From Pseudomonas sp. A34-9 (GTDB lineage Bacteria > Pseudomonadota > Gammaproteobacteria > Pseudomonadales > Pseudomonadaceae): a stretch of 64,000 bases of DNA. The stretch spans positions 3,870,501-3,934,500 of the forward strand of contig NZ_CP119967.1 in the NCBI RefSeq assembly GCF_029543085.1. The letters are read 5' to 3'. Below are positions 45,280 through 54,055 of the stretch, one piece after another. The notes beneath the pieces are model-generated. The model saw only the letters and a program-made list of their open reading frames with translations, searched no databases and was not told where the DNA came from. A program made the translations under genes and the position numbers. Numbering within the stretch: position 1 is the stretch's first letter; every line of letters begins with the position of its first letter.

Positions 45280-46812
45280 TTAACTCGTGAAACTAAAGAA
45301 ATCAAAGCCAACCCAATCAACGACGGGAGCTGTCAACACAATTTTCCTTATATCAATACCTGCAAATTCAAAATACTTCGGTTCAATGATAGGCTCGACC
45401 ACTAATAGCTTGCGATCCAATAGAGTGCCTTTGGAGTCATAGAAGTCGAGTGCCACTGCTTCATTGATCCAGAAATACCAGAAACTGACCTTCTCACAAC
45501 TTCTCAACAGCTCTAGCTCTACGGTTTGTCTGCCGCTCGTTTCGAATCCGAGATGCAGTACATTTCGTTCACGTATTCCCGGTATGTCGGGGTGTGATGA
45601 CATGCCAGACGGTGCAACGGCCAGACGCCCTTCCCCTGAGAGAAATCTGATCGTCATCACCGGCGTAAGAATCGCGCCCCCAACCGTAACCTCCTGACGA
45701 GGTAACGAATCGAAGTTTTCAGTAATGATCGTTGGCGTCTTGCCACTAACACTCGCTTCTGCCGCACGAGAAACTGCAATAACCTCGCCTCCTTGGAGCT
45801 GTTCATAAATCACCGTCACCCTACTGTCGGCAATGACCATGGCATTTTCGATGCGCCACGAAAACTGTGCCGGAACCTGAGTGATCTCCAGCGTTTCCTC
45901 ATGAGACGCGACCTCTTTACCCCCCAGTTCAGCAGTGAACTTCAAGCGGATCCGGTCTTTGACACTCCAGTATTCCCGGATCAGATGCACCACGGCCCAT
46001 AACGGACCGCCGTTCATCTTTGTCAGATCGACGTAGTTGGGGTCATCGTTGTTCTCGTCCAGATTTTCCTTAAGAATCGCCTGTTCAAGCAGCCGCTGGC
46101 TGGCATGGATGTCCATGAACGTCGTCGCGGACAAATTGCTATTGCCCAGTTGATCGACGACCCGGGCGCTGACCGGCATTTGTGGGTTGTCGCCGATCTG
46201 CTGGAAATCTGCAGCCGTCAGTGTCCATGCGAGCGGCTTGGTCACATCCGTGACAGTGATCGAGCGGCTCCAGGTTCCGACAGTCAACGTGACTTCGTCA
46301 TAGAGCCGGGTGAAGCTGACTGCGGCCGTGATCTCCACCCCTGCTGCCGCTTCTGTCGGCCCCACATTCGCGGGATGGCTGACAGTCATGCCGCCCGGCG
46401 CGGGATAGCCAGGTGCCGGGTTGTGATAGAGCAAATCCAGTACCGGTTCGGAGCATTCGAAATTGCCTCCAAGACGATCCACCCGGTAAAACGCCTTATT
46501 GATGCCGTCATTCAGCAACCCTGGCGGCAAGAACAGCGCAATGCGTTTGTTTTCCTCCCCTGGCTGGATAATTTTGATGACGGATGTCCCTTTGCCGTTG
46601 ATCCACAACTCAACGGTATCGTACGCAGCCATCGGCGCCGATAGCGTCGTCAACGGATCGATCACCGTAAACAAGCCGTCAGGCGCCTGATAGATCGACT
46701 GGGGGATGCCGCCATGGGCAATGCCGGCCGGGCGTACAGAGGGTCGCCATCCCGGGATGAGCATCGGATACAGCTGAAAAGCACTTTCCAATTCTGTCGA
46801 CTGAATATCCAT
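45280..46812 (-). CDS. Uncharacterised 510-residue protein, possible Ig-like domains
   Basis: No family is recognised. The 510-residue protein has no signal peptide, membrane segment or Cys cluster. A middle region (about residues 140-235: GGMTVSHPANVGPTEAAAG, ITAAVSFTRLYDEVTLTVG, ARVVDQLGNSNLSATTFMD) alternates short beta strands in the way of Ig-like or bacterial beta-sandwich repeats, and similar strands recur near residues 290-350. The C-terminal 130 residues (ENFDSLP to the end) are also strand-rich with a carbohydrate-binding-like look. The 3' end is lower in GC than its neighbours. GGGAG precedes the ATG. Confidence 0.8.
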   Translation of the reverse strand: MDIQSTELESAFQLYPMLIPGWRPSVRPAGIAHGGIPQSIYQAPDGLFTVIDPLTTLSAPMAAYDTVELWINGKGTSVIKIIQPGEENKRIALFLPPGLLNDGINKAFYRVDRLGGNFECSEPVLDLLYHNPAPGYPAPGGMTVSHPANVGPTEAAAGVEITAAVSFTRLYDEVTLTVGTWSRSITVTDVTKPLAWTLTAADFQQIGDNPQMPVSARVVDQLGNSNLSATTFMDIHASQRLLEQAILKENLDENNDDPNYVDLTKMNGGPLWAVVHLIREYWSVKDRIRLKFTAELGGKEVASHEETLEITQVPAQFSWRIENAMVIADSRVTVIYEQLQGGEVIAVSRAAEASVSGKTPTIITENFDSLPRQEVTVGGAILTPVMTIRFLSGEGRLAVAPSGMSSHPDIPGIRERNVLHLGFETSGRQTVELELLRSCEKVSFWYFWINEAVALDFYDSKGTLLDRKLLVVEPIIEPKYFEFAGIDIRKIVLTAPVVDWVGFDFFSFTS

Positions 46813-46927
46813 CTCACTCTCCCGAGACGCAAAACCTGATTGGTTGAGGCGTCATTACACAGAGAAGGGAAAGAACCGGCTACTGTCAGAAATTACAGGT
46901 AGGCAGGGTTTTCTGACGAACGGTCAG

Positions 46928-46964
46928 GGCCGGGAAAGCCGCGAACTTGTGAGCTTTCCCGGCC
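46928..46964. other. 12-bp perfect stem-loop between lysE and the orphan gene
   Basis: GGCCGGGAAAGC and its exact reverse complement GCTTTCCCGGCC flank a 13-base loop just after the lysE stop. No T run follows in either direction, so it is probably an mRNA-stabilising structure or a Rho-type end rather than a classical terminator. Confidence 0.5.
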
Positions 46965-46965
46965 G

Positions 46966-47553
46966 CTACGGCAACAGCAGGTAAATCGCACTCACCGCCA
47001 ACAACCCCGCCATCATCCTGTTGAACACGCGCATCCCCACTGGATTGCCCAGGTAACCGCGCAAGAACGTACCGGCATAGACCCAGCAGCCGACCGACAG
47101 ATAACAGATCACCAGATACACCGCCGCAAACTGCCAGACCAGCCGCGCCTCGCCATCGGCGACAAACGCGCCCATCCCGGCGACGCAGGCCAGCCAGGCT
47201 TTCGGGTTGAGCCACTGCATCACCGCGCCATAGAGCATTGACGGCGCACGGGCCGAATCGCCGCTGTTCAACTGCCCGTCATCGCTGGCCAGTTTCCACG
47301 CCATGAACAGCAGAAACGCCACGCCAGCCAGTTGCACCACCCGGGTCATGAATGGCCAGAGTTTCAGCACCTCGTGCAAACCCAACCCCATCAACACCAG
47401 CAACAGCACAAACCCCAGCGTCGCTCCGGCAACATGCCTTTGACTGGCGCGAAAGCCGAACTGCGCACCGGAACTCAACGCGACAATATTCACCGGCCCC
47501 GGCGTGATCGACGCCGCCAGCGCAAACGCCGCCATCGAAACAATCAGACTCAT
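46966..47553 (-). CDS. LysE-family amino-acid exporter
   Basis: 195-residue inner-membrane exporter with about five to six hydrophobic segments. SITPGPVNIVALSSGAQFGF near residue 16 and WLNPKAWLACVAGMGAF in the middle are the family signature regions. The exported substrate is unknown. It is monocistronic on the minus strand and followed by a perfect 12-bp stem-loop. Confidence 0.9.
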   Translation of the reverse strand: MSLIVSMAAFALAASITPGPVNIVALSSGAQFGFRASQRHVAGATLGFVLLLVLMGLGLHEVLKLWPFMTRVVQLAGVAFLLFMAWKLASDDGQLNSGDSARAPSMLYGAVMQWLNPKAWLACVAGMGAFVADGEARLVWQFAAVYLVICYLSVGCWVYAGTFLRGYLGNPVGMRVFNRMMAGLLAVSAIYLLLP

Positions 47554-47640
47554 CGCACACCTGCTTCAAATCGAGGAACAAGGTGCACACGGTATCGAGC
47601 GCCCGATCCTCGGTATTGAAGAAAATGCCCCTGTGATCCT

Positions 47641-47753
47641 GATCGTTCCCACGTTCTGCGTGGGAAGGTAGCCCGGGACGCTCCGCGTTCCTTCCAGAGC
47701 CGAACGCAGAGCGTCCGTTGAGGCATTCCTTTGCTGCGCGTGGGAACGATCAA
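47641..47753. repeat. Third palindromic repeat family, copy 1
   Basis: Contains GTTCCCACG TTC TGCGTGGGAA and GGGACGCTCCGCGTTCC palindromes, followed by GAACGCAGAGCGTCC and CGTGGGAACGATC. A related copy is at 52001-52050. Located between lysE and bphP. Confidence 0.8.
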
Positions 47754-47790
47754 CAGAATGCCCCTGACGCTCCCACACAAGAATCGATGC

Positions 47791-50028
47791 TCAGTCCAGG
47801 CGCGGCACGGTGAAGCGGAACTCGCTGCCCTGCCCCGGTTCGCTCTCGGCGACGATCCGCCCGCCGTGGGCTTCGACGATGCCTTGGGTGATGTACAAAC
47901 CGAGGCCGGTGCCGGTCGGGTTGCCCTCTTTCACCGTCCAGTAACGGTCGAACACGTGCGGCAGATGCTCCTTGGGAATGCCTTCACCGCTGTCGCGCAC
48001 GGTGAAGACGATTTCATCGCCGACGGAAGTAGCATGCACGCCCACCGTGCCCAGCCGCGGCGTGAACTTGATGGCATTGCCGACCAGATTCGACAGCACC
48101 TGGAACAGCCGCTCCGGGTCGGCGTGGATACGCAGATCAGGATCGGCGTCGAAGGAAATGCTGATGTCCTTGTCCAGTGCCAGCGGCGCGAGCAGCGCCT
48201 GCGCCTCCTCGAACATCTGCCCGACGTCGAGTTTCTGCGGGGTGATGGAGTAGCGCCCGGCATCGATTTTCGAGGTATCGAGCAGGTCTTCCAACAGCGT
48301 GTTCATGCGTCCGGCGGCCTGTTGCATGGTGTCGATGGCCGTGGAGATCCGGCGCGAAGTGTGCGGGCCGTCGGAGCTGAAGGCCTTCTGCATCATGCCG
48401 CAGAGCATCGAGATCACGGTCATCGGGTTACGCAGATCGTGCGACACCACCGCCACCAGCTCATCGCGGGCGCGCACGGCTTCCTGCTCGCGGCGCACCT
48501 GCCGGGCCAGATCGTTTTCCAGCGCCGAACGCCGCAGATCATTGGCGGCGAACAGATCGCCGTGGCTCCACTTGGTGGAGATCCCGGCCATCTCGACCTT
48601 CCAGATTTCGAACGAAGTGCGCGGGCGCAAACGCAGGCCGGCGTCGGAGTTTTCCAGGTCCAGCGGCTTGCGCGGATCGCCGCTCCAATTGATGTTTTCC
48701 CTGACCTCGGGACGGAACCAGAACACGCCGTTGTCCACCGGTTTCGGCAGGCTCATGGCGAGCACGCCGCTGGCCACCTGCTGATACTGCGCAGCCGGCG
48801 GGTAGACGCTGGCCAGGTGATGACTGGCAAACACCGCCTCGCCGCGGTCCTGCAACCACTTGTGCAAGGCGCGAATGTCTTCCGGCTCCGGGCAGTTGCC
48901 GTAGCGGTGCAGTTGTTTGTCTTCGATGATCGCGATACCGCCGGCATTGGTCAGCGCCATCAAGGTCTGCGGCTGATTGGCCAGACCGTCGAAGACGTTC
49001 TGCGGCGAGTCGATCATCGCTTGATTGAGCAGCGCCAACGCCTCGACTTTTTCTTCGCGCTGACGGCTGATCTCCAGCGCTTCCATGGCACTGATCTGCA
49101 GCGACAGCACCTGGCCGATGGTCTGACAGGCCGCACGCAACTCGTGCGGCACATGCAGCGGCTGGCGATTGCCGCAACTGATCAAGCCCCAGAGCTTGTC
49201 GCCCTTGAGCAGGGAAATGCTCATCGACGACAGCACGCCCATGTTCTTCATGTACTGGCAGTGGATCGGCGACACGCTGCGCAGCGTGGCAAAACTCAGG
49301 TCCAGTGGCGTATTGGTGTCCGGGCGCAACTTCGGCACCAGCGGCACCGGCTGGTAGTCGGCATTGGGGATGATCCGCAACCAATTGGTGCGATACAGCT
49401 CGCGCGCCTGCTCGGGAATGTCCGACGCCGGGAAAAACAGGCCATTGAACACTTCCATCGACGGGTCAGAGGCTTCGGCGATGACCTGACCGTGGCCCTC
49501 CTCCTCGAAACGATAGATCAGCACCCGGTCGTAACCGGTCATGGCCTGGATTTCCTTGACGCTGATGTCGTACAGCGCCTGCAACGTGGTGGCCGCTTGC
49601 AGACGCTGGAGCATGCGCCCCAGATGGGTCTGATTGCCGGCGACGTTGCGCGGCTGGAAGTTTTCGACGTGGATTTCCAGTTCGAGGATCAGCACGCCCT
49701 GATGGCGATGCAGCAAGCCCTCGAACGCGGTGCCGTTGAGGCGCAAGCGCAGCGGCTGCAAGTCGGACAGCGACGGTTGCAGCAAGGCTTCGCGCACTTG
49801 CGCCGCTTCGGCATCGCCAATCAGGCCTTCCAGCGGCTGCCCGATCAGGCTTTGCGGCGCGCGGCCCAGCAGGGTTTCGACGTTGGCGCTGACCTGAATG
49901 ATCACCAACTCAGGCTCGCTCAGGGTCAGCAACAAACCGTGGGGCTGGATCGCGCCGGGGAAACGAATCGGCTCGTCGGCACAGTTGGCCAGCAGTTCTT
50001 CAAAGGCTTCTTTATCTTGCGGGTTCAT
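47791..50028 (-). CDS. bphP: Bacteriophytochrome histidine kinase
   Basis: 745-residue red/far-red light sensor kinase. PAS-GAF-PHY photosensory core with the biliverdin-attaching Cys16 in ELLANCADEPIRFPGAIQPHG and the PASDIP motif in FFPASDIPEQARELY, which positions the chromophore. The C-terminal kinase has the phospho-acceptor H-box AVVSHDLRNPMTVI and the HATPase blocks NLVGNAIKF, FTVRDSGEGIP and GTGLGLYITQGIVEAHGG. There is no attached receiver domain. Its start overlaps the bphO stop by four bases. Confidence 0.95.
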   Translation of the reverse strand: MNPQDKEAFEELLANCADEPIRFPGAIQPHGLLLTLSEPELVIIQVSANVETLLGRAPQSLIGQPLEGLIGDAEAAQVREALLQPSLSDLQPLRLRLNGTAFEGLLHRHQGVLILELEIHVENFQPRNVAGNQTHLGRMLQRLQAATTLQALYDISVKEIQAMTGYDRVLIYRFEEEGHGQVIAEASDPSMEVFNGLFFPASDIPEQARELYRTNWLRIIPNADYQPVPLVPKLRPDTNTPLDLSFATLRSVSPIHCQYMKNMGVLSSMSISLLKGDKLWGLISCGNRQPLHVPHELRAACQTIGQVLSLQISAMEALEISRQREEKVEALALLNQAMIDSPQNVFDGLANQPQTLMALTNAGGIAIIEDKQLHRYGNCPEPEDIRALHKWLQDRGEAVFASHHLASVYPPAAQYQQVASGVLAMSLPKPVDNGVFWFRPEVRENINWSGDPRKPLDLENSDAGLRLRPRTSFEIWKVEMAGISTKWSHGDLFAANDLRRSALENDLARQVRREQEAVRARDELVAVVSHDLRNPMTVISMLCGMMQKAFSSDGPHTSRRISTAIDTMQQAAGRMNTLLEDLLDTSKIDAGRYSITPQKLDVGQMFEEAQALLAPLALDKDISISFDADPDLRIHADPERLFQVLSNLVGNAIKFTPRLGTVGVHATSVGDEIVFTVRDSGEGIPKEHLPHVFDRYWTVKEGNPTGTGLGLYITQGIVEAHGGRIVAESEPGQGSEFRFTVPRLD

Positions 50029-50639
50029 GCCAGTACCTCCCGGCTTTCGAGCCAGCGCTCGAAACAGCTGAATGTGGTTTGTGCTGCCGTGACGACAGCG
50101 GCGCGCTCGGTGGCGCTCATTGGCCGACCGCCGAGGTATTCGATGAAGTCACGCCAGCGCCGACCCGTGGCGGCGCCGTAGATATCGAGAAAAGCCGCGC
50201 CGTTATCGGCTTCCAGGCCTAACCGGGCGGAGATTTCCCGGCGCAGAATCTGCCCGCCGAGCGTCGCGCCTTCGAGGACGTAGAGCACGCCAAGGCAGGC
50301 GGCGCTTGAATCGATCACTGGCAGGCGAGCGCACATCGGCAGGTTATCCAGCACTTGCGGGGTCACGCCCAGCGCTTGCAGGTCGCGGCGTAACGTCGGG
50401 GTCTTGAGGCGAGGCGTCAGGTCGAAATCGTCGGGGACTGAACCGCTGCGCTGCAATGCGTCTTCCAGCGGCGCATAGAAACCGTAATAGGCCTGCATCA
50501 GGCGCTCAAAAGCGTGTGTATCAAGGGTATCGGAGAAGAACGGAAGGCGTTTTTCCAGTGCGATGTGCAGCTCGGCAGTGCCGGCCCGCAGATCTTGCAG
50601 CACCGGTGGCACATAAACTTCACGGGCCTTTGCTTGCAT
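50025..50639 (-). CDS. bphO: Biliverdin-producing heme oxygenase
   Basis: 204-residue heme oxygenase that makes the biliverdin chromophore used by the kinase encoded next. The proximal heme His is in GTAELHIALEKRLPFF near residue 24, and LGVLYVLEGATLGGQILRR is the distal-helix region (the conserved Gly-rich kink). It has no signal peptide. It overlaps bphP by four bases (ATGA), so the pair is translationally coupled. Confidence 0.94.
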   Translation of the reverse strand: MQAKAREVYVPPVLQDLRAGTAELHIALEKRLPFFSDTLDTHAFERLMQAYYGFYAPLEDALQRSGSVPDDFDLTPRLKTPTLRRDLQALGVTPQVLDNLPMCARLPVIDSSAACLGVLYVLEGATLGGQILRREISARLGLEADNGAAFLDIYGAATGRRWRDFIEYLGGRPMSATERAAVVTAAQTTFSCFERWLESREVLA

Positions 50640-50918
50640 GTAGATCGCTCTTGGTGGGGCCGCCTGGGGCCATTCGGGGTGTGTTAAATGTCGGGTGAAA
50701 TCTTACACGGCAAAACGACATTTCTGACCGCATGGATCATTTTTTCTGAAGAAACCCTCGCCCTCAGATTTTTCAGAGTTCCCTCGCGCACGAAAAGTTC
50801 GCCGCGATTTCACAATGCCATCCCGGCCGCTGTACCGCGACAGCTCCGCGTGACTGTATGGGTCGGCTGAGACGATGGCTGTGATAAAAATATTGTTCCC
50901 GTCACCGGAGCCCGTGCC

Positions 50919-51539
50919 ATGGATCTTGCCACCCTTTCGCTGTTTCTCCCGGCCTGTTTCGCCCTGAACATGGCCCCCGGGCCGAACAATCTGCTGTCGG
51001 TGAGCAACGCTACGCGTTATGGCTTTCGGCGCGCCTGCACGGCGGGTATCGGGCGGATTCTGGCATTCGCCGGGATGATCGCTCTCGCCGGCGCGGGATT
51101 GTCGGTGGTGTTGCAGACCTCGGAATGGTTGTTCCACGCGATCAAGATCGTCGGCGCGGCGTATCTGTTGTATCTGGCCTGGCAGTTGTGGCGAACCAAT
51201 CCTGAGGCCGAGCAACTGAAAACCGGCACGGCGGTCGGCTTCTTCGCGTTGGCGCGGCAGGAGTTTCTGGTGGCGGCGGGCAATCCAAAGGCCATTCTGC
51301 TGTTTACCGCATTCCTGCCGCAGTTCGTCGACCCGGCGCGCCCGGTGCCGGCGCAATTTGCCGTGCTCGGCGTGCTGTTTCTGCTGCTGGAATGGATCGC
51401 CATCAGCGCCTACGCGTGGATGGGCCTGCACATGCGCCGCTGGTTCGCCGAGCCGCGCGGCAAACGGATCTTCAATCGTTGCTGCGCGGGCCTGCTGTCG
51501 GCGGCCGCTTCGGTGCTGTTGATGGCGAAACGCGCTTAA
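50919..51539 (+). CDS. LysE-family amino-acid exporter
   Basis: 206-residue inner-membrane exporter, family signature NMAPGPNNLLSVSNATRYGF near residue 18 and AAGNPKAILLFTAFLPQFVD near residue 125. The substrate is unknown. It is divergent from bphO and its last four bases overlap the VOC gene on the opposite strand. Confidence 0.92.
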   Translation: MDLATLSLFLPACFALNMAPGPNNLLSVSNATRYGFRRACTAGIGRILAFAGMIALAGAGLSVVLQTSEWLFHAIKIVGAAYLLYLAWQLWRTNPEAEQLKTGTAVGFFALARQEFLVAAGNPKAILLFTAFLPQFVDPARPVPAQFAVLGVLFLLLEWIAISAYAWMGLHMRRWFAEPRGKRIFNRCCAGLLSAAASVLLMAKRA

Positions 51540-51949
51540 GCCTCGGACGGACCTTTGAGTTCGACCTGATTGCCGTCCGGGTCAAAGCAGTACAGCGACA
51601 ACCCTTTGCCTTCAGCGCCGAATCGTGACTCGGCTTTTGCCACGCTCAGGCCGAACGTTTGCAGATGTTCAATCAGCGCCGCTTCATCGAACGGTTCGAT
51701 GCGCAGGCAGAAGTGATCGACATTACGCTGCTCGCTGCCGGCCGCCCCGCCGCCCTTGCGACCGAGCTCGCCTTGCAGGTCGACGAGGTCGATCATCGAC
51801 GTACCGGCGCGCAGGTGTATCAGGCCCAGCGGTTCGTTGCGCTTGACCACTTCGGCGCCGAACACCTGTCCGTAAAAATCGATGCTGCGTTGCAGATCGG
51901 CGACGCGCAGGACGATGTGATCGATATGTTGAATGGAAAATGGATGCAT
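51536..51949 (-). CDS. VOC-family protein
   Basis: 137-residue vicinal-oxygen-chelate protein. IQHIDHIVLRVADLQRSIDFY and DHFCLRIEPFDEAALIEHL plus SLYCFDPDGNQVELKG give the two beta-alpha-beta-beta-beta units of the glyoxalase/bleomycin-resistance fold, with potential metal ligands His10, His78 and Glu near 131. Activity is unknown. It converges with the lysE gene by four bases. Confidence 0.9.
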   Translation of the reverse strand: MHPFSIQHIDHIVLRVADLQRSIDFYGQVFGAEVVKRNEPLGLIHLRAGTSMIDLVDLQGELGRKGGGAAGSEQRNVDHFCLRIEPFDEAALIEHLQTFGLSVAKAESRFGAEGKGLSLYCFDPDGNQVELKGPSEA

Positions 51950-52000
51950 AAGCCCGGCACCTCGAAAACTTGTTAGCTACCCGTGGGCGGCGATTTTTTT

Positions 52001-52050
52001 GGGACGCGGAGCGTCCCGGGCGGCATTCCCACGCAGAGCGTGGGAACGAT
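52001..52050. repeat. Third palindromic repeat family, copy 2
   Basis: GGGACGCGGAGCGTCCC followed by TTCCCACGCAGAGCGTGGGAACGAT, two adjacent palindromes also seen at 47641-47753 in a longer form. Situated upstream of ada. Confidence 0.8.
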
Positions 52051-52079
52051 CTGGCAACTCGGTCATTGTGGTGCAGAAT

Positions 52080-52105
52080 CGAAAAAATTCACTGTCGATT
52101 TTTCG
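52080..52105. promoter_or_regulatory. Possible operator in the ada promoter region
   Basis: CGAAAAA at 52080-52086 and TTTTTCG at 52099-52105 form a 7-bp inverted repeat with a 12-base spacer, 36 bases upstream of the ada ATG. It does not match the E. coli Ada box as remembered; a role in autoregulation is speculative. Confidence 0.3.
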
Positions 52106-52141
52106 GTGGAGCCATCGACAATCTGGTTTTACTCTCAGCCC

Positions 52142-53224
52142 ATGAACATACATACCGCTGTCCTGCCGCCCCACGCCGAAATGGTTCGCGCCATGCTCGA
52201 ACGCGACACTGCCTACGAAGGCGTGTTCTTCACGGCGGTGAAAACCACCGGGATCTTCTGCCGCCCCAGTTGTACGGCGCGCAAGCCGAAACCGGAGAAC
52301 GTCGAGTTCTTCGCCCATGCCGATGATTGCCTGTCGGCGGGCTATCGCGCCTGCCTGCGCTGCAAACCACTGGACGCGGCGGCCATCGCGCCGGACTGGG
52401 TGCAGCGTTTGCTCAAAGCCGTGGAGACCGACCCGGAGATGCGCTGGAGCGATGCGCAACTGCTCGCCGAAGGTATCGAGCCGCTGAAGCTGCGGCGCTG
52501 GTTCAAGCAACATTTCGGCATGACCTTCCACGCCTGGTTGCGCACGCGCCGGCTGGGCATGGCGCTGGGCGGGATCAAGCAAGGCACCTCTATTGACCAC
52601 GCCGCGTTTGATTCGGGTTATGAATCGCTCAGCGGCTTTCGTGATGCGTTCCAGAAGTCCTTCCACATCACCCCGGGCCGTGCCCAACACAGCGAGCCGC
52701 TGCTGTTCACCCGGCTGACCACCCCGCTGGGGCCGATGATAGCCATGGCCGAACGCCGTGGACTGGTGTTGCTGGAATTCCTCGATCGCCCGGCGCTGAC
52801 CCGCGAAGTCGAGGAGTTGCAGAATCGCTACGGCTACGCGGTCGCGCCGGGACACAACGCGCATTTGCAGCAGATCGAGCAGCAACTGGCGGCGTATTTC
52901 GCCGGCAAACTCAATGCATTCAGCGTACCGCTGCACTTGCCCGGCAGCGAGTTCGCCCGGCAGGTCTGGTCGGCGCTGCTGCAAATCCCTTACGGCCACA
53001 CCAGCACCTACGGCGCCATCGCCGCCGGTCTGGGCAAGCCCGGCGCCAGTCGTGCGGTCGGCCTGGCCAACGGGCACAATCGGCTGTCGATTGTGGTGCC
53101 CTGCCATCGGGTGATCGGCGCGGATGGCTCGCTGACCGGCTATGGTGGTGGACAACCGCGCAAGGCGTTTCTGCTGCGGCTGGAAAATGCCGCCGTGCAG
53201 CTCACGCAATCCCTGGCATTCTGA
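52142..53224 (+). CDS. ada: Ada: methyl-phosphotriester sensor and O6-methylguanine transferase
   Basis: 360-residue adaptive-response regulator and repair protein. The N-terminal zinc domain has the four Cys ligands C40, C44, C71 and C74 (TTGIFCRPSC, YRACLRC), of which the first accepts methyl groups from phosphotriesters. An AraC-type helix-turn-helix follows (EGIEPLKLRRWFKQHFG). The C-terminal transferase carries the catalytic Cys in VPCHRVIG and FARQVWSALLQIPYG. The start at 52142 is preferred over the longer frame from 51983, which reads through a repeat. First gene of a three-gene unit. Confidence 0.95.
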   Translation: MNIHTAVLPPHAEMVRAMLERDTAYEGVFFTAVKTTGIFCRPSCTARKPKPENVEFFAHADDCLSAGYRACLRCKPLDAAAIAPDWVQRLLKAVETDPEMRWSDAQLLAEGIEPLKLRRWFKQHFGMTFHAWLRTRRLGMALGGIKQGTSIDHAAFDSGYESLSGFRDAFQKSFHITPGRAQHSEPLLFTRLTTPLGPMIAMAERRGLVLLEFLDRPALTREVEELQNRYGYAVAPGHNAHLQQIEQQLAAYFAGKLNAFSVPLHLPGSEFARQVWSALLQIPYGHTSTYGAIAAGLGKPGASRAVGLANGHNRLSIVVPCHRVIGADGSLTGYGGGQPRKAFLLRLENAAVQLTQSLAF

Positions 53225-53256
53225 CCCGCCGAATCAACTGACAAGAAGGATTTTTG

Positions 53257-54054
53257 ATGAACGCGCTCGCTACGCAGTTTCACCAGTTGCACCAGCAAGG
53301 CTTGTTGATTCTGACCAACGTCGCCGACGCCACCGGTGCGCGGCTGGTCGAGCACCTGGGCGGTAAAGCGGTGGCCACCAGCAGCGCCGCAGTGGCCTGG
53401 GCTCACGGCTCCCCGGACGGCAACACCCTGCCTCTTGAACGTCTGGTGTCGACGGTGGAAGCCATCGCCCGGGTGACCAGTATTCCATTGACCGTGGATG
53501 TCGAGGCCGGCTATTCCGATGACCTCGGGCGGATTGCTGAGGTGCTGGATGCGGTGATCGCGGCGGGTGCCGTAGGCATCAATATCGAGGACGGTTCTGC
53601 GGATCCGCAGTTGCTCGCGCGCAAGATCGAAGTGGCACGTCAGGTGGCCAACAAGCGCGAGGTGCAGCTGTTCATCAATGCGCGCACCGATGTCTATCTG
53701 AAAAGCCTTGTGCCGGCCGAGGATCGCGTCGCCGAAACCCTGCACCGCGCGGCGCTCTATCAAGCGGCCGGAGCGGATGGTTTGTTCGCGGCGGGCGTCA
53801 CGTCGGCCTATGAAATCGAGGCAATCTGCAAAGGCACGGCGCTGCCGGTCAATGTCCTTGGTTTCGCCTGCCTGCCTTCACCGGAAGAACTGCAAGCGCT
53901 GGGCGTGCGGCGCTTGAGCGCGGGTTCCGGCATCGCCGAATTCCTCTATGGCGCCATGGGCGGGCTGGTGAAAAGCTTTCTGGCCAGCGGCAAACTCGAT
54001 ACCCATGACCTCAAGGCCTTCACCTACGGCGAAGTCAACGGCTTGCTGAAATAA
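53257..54054 (+). CDS. Isocitrate lyase/PEP mutase-family protein
   Basis: 265-residue TIM-barrel protein of the ICL/PEP-mutase superfamily. DVEAGYSDDLGRIAEVLDAV and INIEDGSADPQLLARKIEVARQ (Asp-Glu metal ligands in NIEDG) and INARTDVYLK match the family's metal-binding face, but the KKCGH-type motif of isocitrate lyase is absent, so lyase on a different oxo-acid, or a PEP-mutase-like reaction, is more likely. It starts 32 bases after ada and ends one base before the glycosylase gene, suggesting co-expression with alkylation repair; the link is unexplained. Confidence 0.88.
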   Translation: MNALATQFHQLHQQGLLILTNVADATGARLVEHLGGKAVATSSAAVAWAHGSPDGNTLPLERLVSTVEAIARVTSIPLTVDVEAGYSDDLGRIAEVLDAVIAAGAVGINIEDGSADPQLLARKIEVARQVANKREVQLFINARTDVYLKSLVPAEDRVAETLHRAALYQAAGADGLFAAGVTSAYEIEAICKGTALPVNVLGFACLPSPEELQALGVRRLSAGSGIAEFLYGAMGGLVKSFLASGKLDTHDLKAFTYGEVNGLLK

Positions 54055-54055
54055 C

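Noticed and set aside
47731..50181. 816-codon open frame on the strand opposite bphP
   Set aside because: Antisense to the bphP-bphO coding sequence; protein composition is Arg/His/Gln-rich as expected for a shadow frame.
51983..52141. N-terminal extension of Ada
   Set aside because: The extension translates the palindromic repeat and the promoter region; the Ada zinc domain begins normally after MNIHTAVL.
53254..53256. TTG at 53254 as the start of the lyase-family gene
   Set aside because: The ATG at 53257 immediately follows and has a better ribosome-binding position.
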